Both the position numbers and the translations under genes were made by a program. Source: Acephala macrosclerotiorum (taxonomy: Eukaryota > Ascomycota > Leotiomycetes > Helotiales > Mollisiaceae). Taken from it: DNA of 64,000 nucleotides. Each line of letters opens with the position of its first letter. Within the stretch, counting starts at the first letter, position 1. The notes under the pieces were generated by a model. That model did no database searches and was not told the origin of the DNA. It worked only from the letters and a program-made list of their open reading frames with translations. Shown here one piece after another: positions 56,859 to 64,000 of this stretch. The stretch spans positions 1-64,000 of the forward strand of contig MU119242.1 in the NCBI GenBank assembly GCA_014904845.1, read 5' to 3'.

Positions 56859-58139
56859 CTATCTCTTCCCGTCATCCGTTGCGCCGCCTATGTGTCTGAG
56901 ATTCTCTGGTTTCCAAGTACCTGCCATTCTGTCAGTCCGGATCCTCTACGCTCCCAGAAAAGTGGACATACCTTCAAACTCATGCTTAACAAACGCCATC
57001 GGATGATCATAATCCTCCGCACCCATCTGCTGGACGCCAGGACTGAAGCTCGTAATCGGCAACACTACAACATCACCAATCCTCCTCGCAGCCTTCATGC
57101 CCGTAAAGTCCCTCCAGGTAATATTTCCCTTGGACGTACTCATATCGAAATACCTTTCATCATTCATGAAATCAAAGATGACATCCGTCCACACGGCTGG
57201 ACCTGTAAACTCAATGACCTTGTTTTCTTTGAACCCCTTCAAGAGACGCGCTTTCTTCTTGCGGAGAGTTTCTTCTGTGATGTTCGCGACGATTTCGCGG
57301 AGGACGGGATGTCCGGCTTTGGCTTGGATGGTCCATTGGCAGAATTGAATTCGGCGAGAGTACCACTGTGCCCAATCTTCTCGATCGGGGTCGGCTTCGA
57401 TACCGATCACTAACCCAACTGCTTCTCTCGGAACATTCTCTGGCATCCACTCAGCCGCACTCTTCAACGCATACGTATCGATATCCGAGTATATCCCTCC
57501 TCTCGCCAACAAGATCAAGTACCTAAAGAAATCCGCCTTGAGGACCGGGAGCGGCAAGCTGTTATACGCATCCAGCACTTCCGGCACACTGGTATACAAA
57601 TGCCTCAGCAAATGCACCGCAACCTGATCCGTAATAACCTCGTGTATAAACCCTGGATGCTTCTCACTCCAAGATGCCTCTGCGGGCCTGAAATTCTCTC
57701 CAAACTCCCCTGAAGCGGGAGTATATTTCCAGGTCTGCCAAATATACGCGGGAAATTTCTTTTCCACATCATACGGGAACTGATACGCCAGCTTATCCCG
57801 CAGACTCACTTTACTCATATCCTGCAGTAGCTGCTGGCCATTCTTTGGCTTCTTCTCCTTGGTGCCAGGAGGGAGTCGTAAATCGGCAGAAACGGGATTC
57901 ATTGGCACATGGCTTGTTCGTGTGTTTTGTGTATCGTATTGAGAGTTCTTGATGGAGTCGGAGGGAGGTATTAGGTCGTTGGGAGAAGAGGAATGTGTTC
58001 GTGTGACGAGGAAGATCATGCATATGAAGGCAGCTGCTCCGATCAGAGCTCGTCTGAAGGTCAGCATCTTGGGCAGATAATTGGCAGATCTTCCCGTCTG
58101 CCTGCTGTGGAAGATGGGGAGGCCGTCGGATCCCTTCAT
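56859..58139 (-). CDS. OCH1-type initiation-specific alpha-1,6-mannosyltransferase (GT32)
   Basis: Two exons (58139-56972, 56920-56859) with a 51-nt intron close to 409 aa. The last exon adds 'TWKPENLRHIGGATDDGKR', matching the family's H-x-F-E-G-(S/T)-W end, so the frame continuing into the intron is not the native tail. A short basic N-terminus and one signal anchor ('ALIGAAAFICMIFLVT', residues 31-46) make it a type II Golgi protein. Catalytic part: 'KKFPAYIWQTWKYTPASGE', 'HPGFIHEVITD', 'LPLPVLKADFFRYLILLARG', 'GIYSDIDTYALK' with the D-x-D metal site at 219-221, 'WTIQAKAGHPVL' and 'EFTGPAVWTDVI'. It starts the outer N-glycan mannose chain of wall glycoproteins. A second possible start is Met25. 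Functionally linked to the ECM33-like wall protein elsewhere in the window only by theme. Confidence 0.9.
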
Positions 58140-61100
58140 TCGGAGGATTGTAGATGGGGTGTTGGTATGGGATGGAGTTGTTGCAGAATGTCGAGCTGTG
58201 TCGTGCCTGGGAGGTCCGTGTCAGTTCTGAAACGCTTCTTCCAAGCCAGCAAGACGGTGGTGAGTAGATCGCGGTACACTAAAGGTAGGCTACCGTATTT
58301 AATGCCCTATGCGGCAGAATGACGAACGAGACCAAGCAAGACAAGGACTGCACCACCAAAAGATATGAAATGAAATGAAGAGCGAAAATCCTCGTGTTCT
58401 TTCTAGATACCTGGAAGCCTCTCGAAGAAGTGGAGTGTAGTCCGGTGGCAGCACTTCAGCTTAAACTCTAGCGACCGCCTCTTTCTTGCCTATCCAAAAA
58501 TACACGCCTCAGCTCCCAACAGCTCCAACCGCACCCAGAATCTCAAATGTCCGTATCAGGAAGAGTAAGCTTTGTACTCGTACAGTAAGAAATGAGCCTC
58601 CTCTGGCTGCTGTACAATCTGCAAGAACCTGCCACAGCCTCCGTCCCAGGTGCAATTTAGCAAAAACAAAGTGGCGCTGAAAACTGGTCAAGATTCGCAC
58701 GCTTTTGTATTGTGGATTGTGGATGAAGAAAATTCCATATTATCTATTTTTCTTGGCTGCTTCGTCTACAGCTAAGTGTTTGATCCATAGGATTCGTCGT
58801 CGAAAGCCGCGTAACCATGATACTGCGGTGCTCACCTCACTTCTATTCTCCTCCAAAGAATTCAACACGTTACATTGGACAGGCTTAAAATTGCGATGTT
58901 CACCCATCAAACGGTTGCGGATATATTACCCAAAGAACACAACTATCAATTTGAATTCCGATCCACATCTCGTGTGCACGCTCGTCCTAATCTATGCTCT
59001 TCTTCGGGATCTTCGGGGAGGTCTTGGACGTGAGATTTCGATGTTCACTCGGTCCCGGAATGACCTCATCGTACCGAACCTTGGGAATTGCGTCATCCAC
59101 CAGCGTCCATCAAACAAAAGCTTCTTTCTTCCGTCTCACGCCGGAGTATTCTTGTTTTTTACGTGAACCTTTCAGCCGCATAGAAGATCATCGTTATTTC
59201 CTTGAACTGCTGTTCCGGCAGGGTTCTTTACCTTCCAGCACTCTTCAAGTAGAGAACTTCAGTTCGTAAAGTTTTCCTCTCAAAAATGAGTTTGAACTTT
59301 GATGTAAAGTATAAACAATAAGCTTATCACATTCAAAGTTTCCGAGATACAGGATTCGCTTTCGTATCATTACTATAATTATCTTTCCTCTCTCTTCTCT
59401 TCTCTTCTCTCCTCTACTTCCGCTCTACCCCTTTTATCCCATGATCCGTATTCAAGTATATGCAGCTGCTGAATCGTTCACACCCTCATCCCAAACACAA
59501 CCTTTTATATACTTTGTCACTCTTCCCCAGCGCTAAATATCTAGTCGCCTGATTTTCCCAGCTTCATGATCTTCACCCGAGAAACTCGATCCATTCGTTT
59601 ATTCCCAATCCGCCTCAAACACCCGCCCAAAAGCACTTGAAACATTTGTGGTTCCTGTTCATGACACAATGACACAATGACACAATAACGCAGGATCCGC
59701 TCGGGACCTCCCACTCCACGTGAAAATATAAAGGAGATCTTAACATTTTTAAGCTTCCGTTCGCCCCGTCCAACATCTTGGAGAAGTGTAGGTCCTCGGA
59801 TTTATTCCTGAATGTTGAAGCATTGAAGGGACCGACTCGGTGCCGGTCGGGACTTGATAAAAGTGCAACGAAGAACAAATCTCATATTCTCATTTTTAAC
59901 CCCCGACGCCTCGCTGTACATACAGGCCCGAAACTCAATGAAAACAAAAGTCCGCCCAGCCCAGGATATACCCATCAGCCTTTCCTTTCCTTGAAACATA
60001 TAAATCCACATCAAATTAATGCGCCCCGTCAAATGATCTTCACAAACCCCATCTCATCTTAACCTTATGCACCTCCTCTGCCATGCCACGGCAACTCCGA
60101 AATTTTTTATAATTATCTCAGACATTAATAAAAACCAGCGCACCAGGACTCCACTCCTTTGCCAGAGCCTAGGCCATGCGCCGACCAAATCCAGGAGGCC
60201 AGATGTAAAACCAAACATAAATCTATACTCAAGTCAGTTCCCCGCTCGTGTAGCACAGACGCAGTCAAAGGAAAGGAAGGGTAGAAAGACAGCGAAAAGA
60301 ATCCTATACATGCATTGGCGTGGATCTGGTCCCATGATGTCCTCAGGAGATGGTGAAATATCTTATTTATGCTGGTGTTGATCCTGGAATTTATATAACG
60401 TAGCCTGGCTGTCTGACATGCAGATGCAAAGTAAAAAGAGAAAGAAATCCATCCATGTCCGTTGGCCTCATGACATGGAGGCTAAAGACCCGAAGGATGA
60501 GAGCGCGATGGCTATGGATTGCATTCGTAAGAGCTGTGGAAGCTAGAGCATCTGGATCTGCTTGATGGTAAAGTTGAACTGCAAAATATGGTTTTCCGAA
60601 TTTTGATGAGCCAGAATCTGGTCCTCAGCTTGGATAGCTGTCCTCGGGTGTTGCAAGATTGCAAAGCTGAACTTGATTCCTAGTAGAGAGTCCAAGGGTC
60701 CAGCCAGTATTGTCATCTGAAAAGTCTCTAGTTGGCAGAGATCTGCCTCCTGTTCTGGATGAAGGAGATCCATTCCAGACTTGGTTCGGAGAACTATACC
60801 TGTGATGGGTTGCGTACCGAGACTGGCTGTCAGTGAATCCAAGGGATCAAATGCTTCCATGTGGGATATCCTGTGGAAAAATTATACTGGTGCGTAGAAC
60901 GTTTTCCGTTGCCTGTGGCTGAGAGAAGTATATACAAAACCTCTCTCCTGCTGCCTGGTCCTGATCCAAGAACGCTCGATCATATCAAATACCCACCCAA
61001 ACAGAAAGCGGGAATATGCAATCCAGCATGGTCAAACCCGATGGTAGCAGCAAAGAATCCAGGCAGCAGGTTGAGGGTATCCTAAAACGAGCAGAAAAGC

Positions 61101-61559
61101 AAAAGTCCATGGAGCGCCACCAACGGCCTGTATAGATGCAATTACTAATAATGCAATGACAGTAAAACCGTGCATATCATCCTTCTTGATCCATGGTCCC
61201 GGTTCGTAAAGACATTAAGCAGGCAAAACTGCACGTCCATGGCCAAATTATCTCATGGGAATCTCGAACGTACAATCCGAAGTCGGTCCAGTCTCTAGTA
61301 CAGGACAAGATAAGGATCCAGCCTGGTATGAAAACCATTTTAGTCTTCAAACTCCTTGATTGAGTGCCTTTTTGCAACTCATTCTAGTCTGTATAATGAC
61401 TGGAGAATTTTTGAACAATGGTCTGGTTCCATGTATAGGCACCTGTCCAGTGGAACAATCCGGATGAAGGACTCCGAGAAAAAAGATAATGAAAAACACC
61501 AAACAATGCAGGCCGATGAAGTCCCGAGATTTTCCATGGCAAAGTCCGAAAGTAAAAGC
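58140..61559. other. long intergenic region, no supportable gene
   Basis: A CT-rich microsatellite-like tract is at 59388-59425 and a TGACACAA-type repeat at about 59660-59690. A minus-strand 105-codon frame at 60543-60860 ('MEAFDPLDSLTASLGTQPIT') looks weakly protein-like. Nothing else is supported; 60400-61559 may include a long 3' untranslated region of the RfeG-like gene. Confidence 0.45.
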
Positions 61560-62834
61560 CTAGCGGCGGCCGCCGTGGGAACGGTGACTCCTGCTGTCAC
61601 GCTCTGGTTCCCTTTCACGCTCACGCCTGGAAGAGGTATTTGAAGTGGCAGGGATACTTGAAGAAGAAGCAGGTGGAGCTTGACTGTATCCTGGGTCCTG
61701 GTATGATCGGTTGTCATAGGCATCCTGGGTATGGGTATCGTATGAAGCGCCTGTTACAGGAACGGCTAAAAAGTTAGAGACTTCTCTTTATCGAACATCA
61801 GTTTGGGGGAATGGCTGGTGTTTTGTACGCACCACGACCATAGTATGGATCTTGCGGCGAGGCATAGACTTGTTGAGCTTGTGTCACTGGTGGGGGCGGA
61901 CCAGAGTAGTAAGTCCGGGAATCTTGCTGTTGGTAAGTGGGAGTTGTTGAAGCATAGGTATTACTCCTGGGAACATTGACTGAAGATGCAGTAACAGGTA
62001 CACGAGAACGTGACTGGTCAGCCACTAAATCCGCTCCGGCAACATAATAATTGTCCTGAACGGGATATCCTTGTGGTTGGCCATATCCTCCTGATGAAGC
62101 CGGCTGGGCATATGTCTGCGGTTGGTACTGGGGTCCACTGTCATATACATTTCCTGATGGTGTTCCCATGGAGCTGGGTGTTGGATATCCTGTCGGCTGT
62201 CCGGTTTCCGTGGGACCATAGTACTGACGAGTTTGATGCGTGGCAGAATCACGATACCCCACTATAGGCGTGTTAGATTTTCGAACAATACCGTCCGAGT
62301 CTCGTAGAGAGATACCATTAGCAGGTTGTCCTCTCGAGACGGTTTGTCTCCGCTCGGCCTCCCATCGTTCCGAGTCTGCCTTCAGATCTGCGATCATTGC
62401 CTGTTGGGATCTCTGTCAGCCACTGCTTGTATATAGATTGAGGGTGCGATATTACTGTCGTGAGATTTCGGTATGCTGTAATGAAGTAACCAGCTTGTAC
62501 TTGTCGGGTCTGCGGGTTCTGGAAGGAAGTCAGTCGTGTGCTTGATGAACCACATTCTCATCACTCACCTCGTAGTTACCTGGCCGTACGAGAGCATCGT
62601 TCCCCAGGTAGCGGCAAATATCTGAAGTTATAACCTCCCTATCTATGCCTATTGCCATCTCAGTCAGGATGTCATGAAGGGTAGGGCTCAAGTATCCAGG
62701 AACAAGTGTAGATCGTGGACTCTCAGAGCAGCACCTTCTCAGAAGATAGACTTACCATCCTTAGGAACAAAGTATTCATTGGTACGGGCCGAGGCGGCTG
62801 CACGTCTATCACGGTCTGTGTCCCTTCTCGACAT
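61560..62834 (-). CDS. rfeG: RfeG-like fungal regulatory protein
   Basis: Five exons (62834-62756, 62648-62569, 62518-62456, 62400-61833, 61765-61560) close to 331 aa. The N-terminal third is the conserved part: 'MSRRDTDRDRRAAASARTNE', 'YFVPKDGIDREVITSDICRY', 'LGNDALVRPGNYENPQTRQV', 'QAGYFITAYRNLTTAMIADL' and 'KADSERWEAERRQT'. The rest is low-complexity, rich in Tyr, Gln, Pro, Gly and Ser ('YGQPQGYPVQDNYYVAGADL'), ending with an Arg/Ser/Glu tail 'SRREREREPERDSRSHRSHG'. This is the layout of the Aspergillus protein annotated as transcription factor RfeG, for which direct DNA binding is poorly established. It is probably nuclear. Only the 568-nt exon is visible as a long frame; the three short 5' exons were found by splice signals and frame. 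Confidence 0.85.
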
Positions 62835-64000
62835 GATGAAGACCAAGAAAGAATAAGGGTCCGACAGAAAATATGGTGAGAAGAAAGAAAGGAGCAGCTG
62901 GCAATGAGGAAGGAAGATGTATGTAAGTCACGCACACCACGTCAGCCTGGGAGGAATGCGGTAACACGGATGGAGGTCTTGTTGTGGTGGTGGTGGAGGT
63001 GGTGGGAAGCAAAAATCCTGGCGAAGGGAGAACCAAATAGTCCAGAGGGCGGTGGTGCCTCGTCCAATTAACCGGTATGTCCAAAGGGCAAGCGCGACGG
63101 ACAGCTGAGGATGCGCAGTGAGCTGGCGAGCTGGTCTCGTCGATGATTGCTGGAGGGGATGACTGGCAGCAGGCAGCGAGCAGCGAAAAGGGTAATGCTG
63201 CGCAGAGGAGTTGCTGAGTCGCGAATGATGAGTGGTGGAGGAGTGGGAGTGGTGGGAGACAGGTCGCAGTTGCAGGTGGGATGGCGGCAAACTTCGCTAG
63301 AGGATGTGGCCAACCCGATGCGGTCTGGCCCGGAGCTGCTTTTGGAGTCACGAGTGGCGCTGCGTGAGCACTGCAACCCGTGCTGCTTTAATAATAGGGC
63401 GGAGCTGGGTCTTGTTCCTGTGCTCGTGCGAACGAACGGTAGAGTGTGGCAGCGTGCTGCTGGGTAGGACGGCGGATATAAAGTCTTTGCGTTCCCGACA
63501 GCGTGGATGAGTGGGGGAGAAATGTGTACGGGCAACCTATGTAAGGAGGTTGGGCTTGCTCTTGTGCTGGGAAATTTCTCCTTCACAAAGACTCGGGTAC
63601 TTCACGGGTGCTTTATGGAAATCCAGGAGAACCTGAAACTATCTCCTTGCTTTGCCAACCATAACTCTGGCCTCCAGCGCTCATCACCAGTCTTCTGCAG
63701 CTTGCAGACGTGGTGGATCCCAGGTGCATGGAAACCCTTTCACAGCTTGGGAGTGAGCTCCTGACCGCCACTGCCGTACTCTCACCTCAACCAGCTGCCC
63801 GCGTGCAGAAAAGAAGGCTACCATATGTGATGACTCCGAGGCAAAGTCAAAGTGGTACTCGTACGTCAAGGAAGGGCGATGCGTTATAAATTCACTCTTA
63901 GACCCTAGACCCATACAGAGAACGAGTCGCGACAGCAGCATCAACATCATGCTTTGGTTTCAGTTCTATATAAAAATCCAGACTTCGTCTGAAGCCTGTG
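62835..64000. other. upstream region of RfeG-like gene, no gene
   Basis: Pyrimidine/purine-skewed sequence (CCTCC/GGAGG runs, a GGTGGT tract near 62978-63002) typical of a fungal promoter. Overlapping frames on both strands have Ser/Pro/Arg composition only. Confidence 0.45.

Noticed and set aside
60543..60860. 105-codon minus-strand frame
   Set aside because: Weakly protein-like, but no family, no neighbouring exons and it may be the 3' untranslated region of the RfeG-like gene.
1..64000. CRISPR array, rRNA, bacterial operon or viral replication genes
   Set aside because: None seen; repeats lack CRISPR regularity and all recognisable genes are fungal with spliceosomal introns.

Overview
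The window looks like a nuclear contig piece from a filamentous ascomycete (Pezizomycotina; a leotiomycete-type fungus is my best guess from protein style, not proven). The evidence is short GT-AG introns of about 46-135 nt, fungal-only families (ECM33-like wall protein, OCH1-type mannosyltransferase, RfeG-like protein, HET-domain genes, YAT-type permease), and AT-rich blocks that look like products of repeat-induced point mutation (RIP). I saw no CRISPR array, rRNA or convincing tRNA.

Layout. 1-6.9 kb is accessory sequence: AT-rich blocks beside gene relics (carboxylesterase tail, D-amino-acid oxidase, membrane-receptor tail) around one intact ECM33-like gene. 7.8-14.0 kb is a conserved core: a second-type PKA catalytic subunit (+), a DUF4336-like protein (-) and a coiled-coil membrane protein (-). 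14.4-18.3 kb is again decayed and gene-poor. 18.4-27.6 kb is core: a class V aminotransferase-fold enzyme (-), a 1060-aa beta-propeller-like protein (-) and a 13-exon amino-acid permease (+). 27.7-33.1 kb holds a small relic and a GMC oxidoreductase with one homopolymer frameshift. A hidden 82-aa three-exon gene lies at 33.1 kb.

34.4-43.1 kb is a graveyard with two HET-domain relics and a broken MFS transporter around one intact small phosphosite-rich gene (39.4 kb) that uses a GC-AG intron. 44.5-49.4 kb has a small secreted protein, a 257-bp MITE-like element, a degenerate array of about 12-13 units with a roughly 150-235 bp period, and a gene whose first exon begins inside the last unit. 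49.9-62.8 kb is core again: a CCHC-knuckle protein, an acyl-CoA ligase with a second MITE-like element about 120 bp upstream of its start, OCH1-type mannosyltransferase, and RfeG-like protein.

The genes do not form one pathway or a classical biosynthetic cluster. The main theme is conserved housekeeping islands separated by RIP-marked, transposon-marked accessory stretches where self-recognition (HET), transporter and secreted genes are decaying. Exon joins were read by eye from splice signals and reading-frame closure; each model called intact closes in frame.
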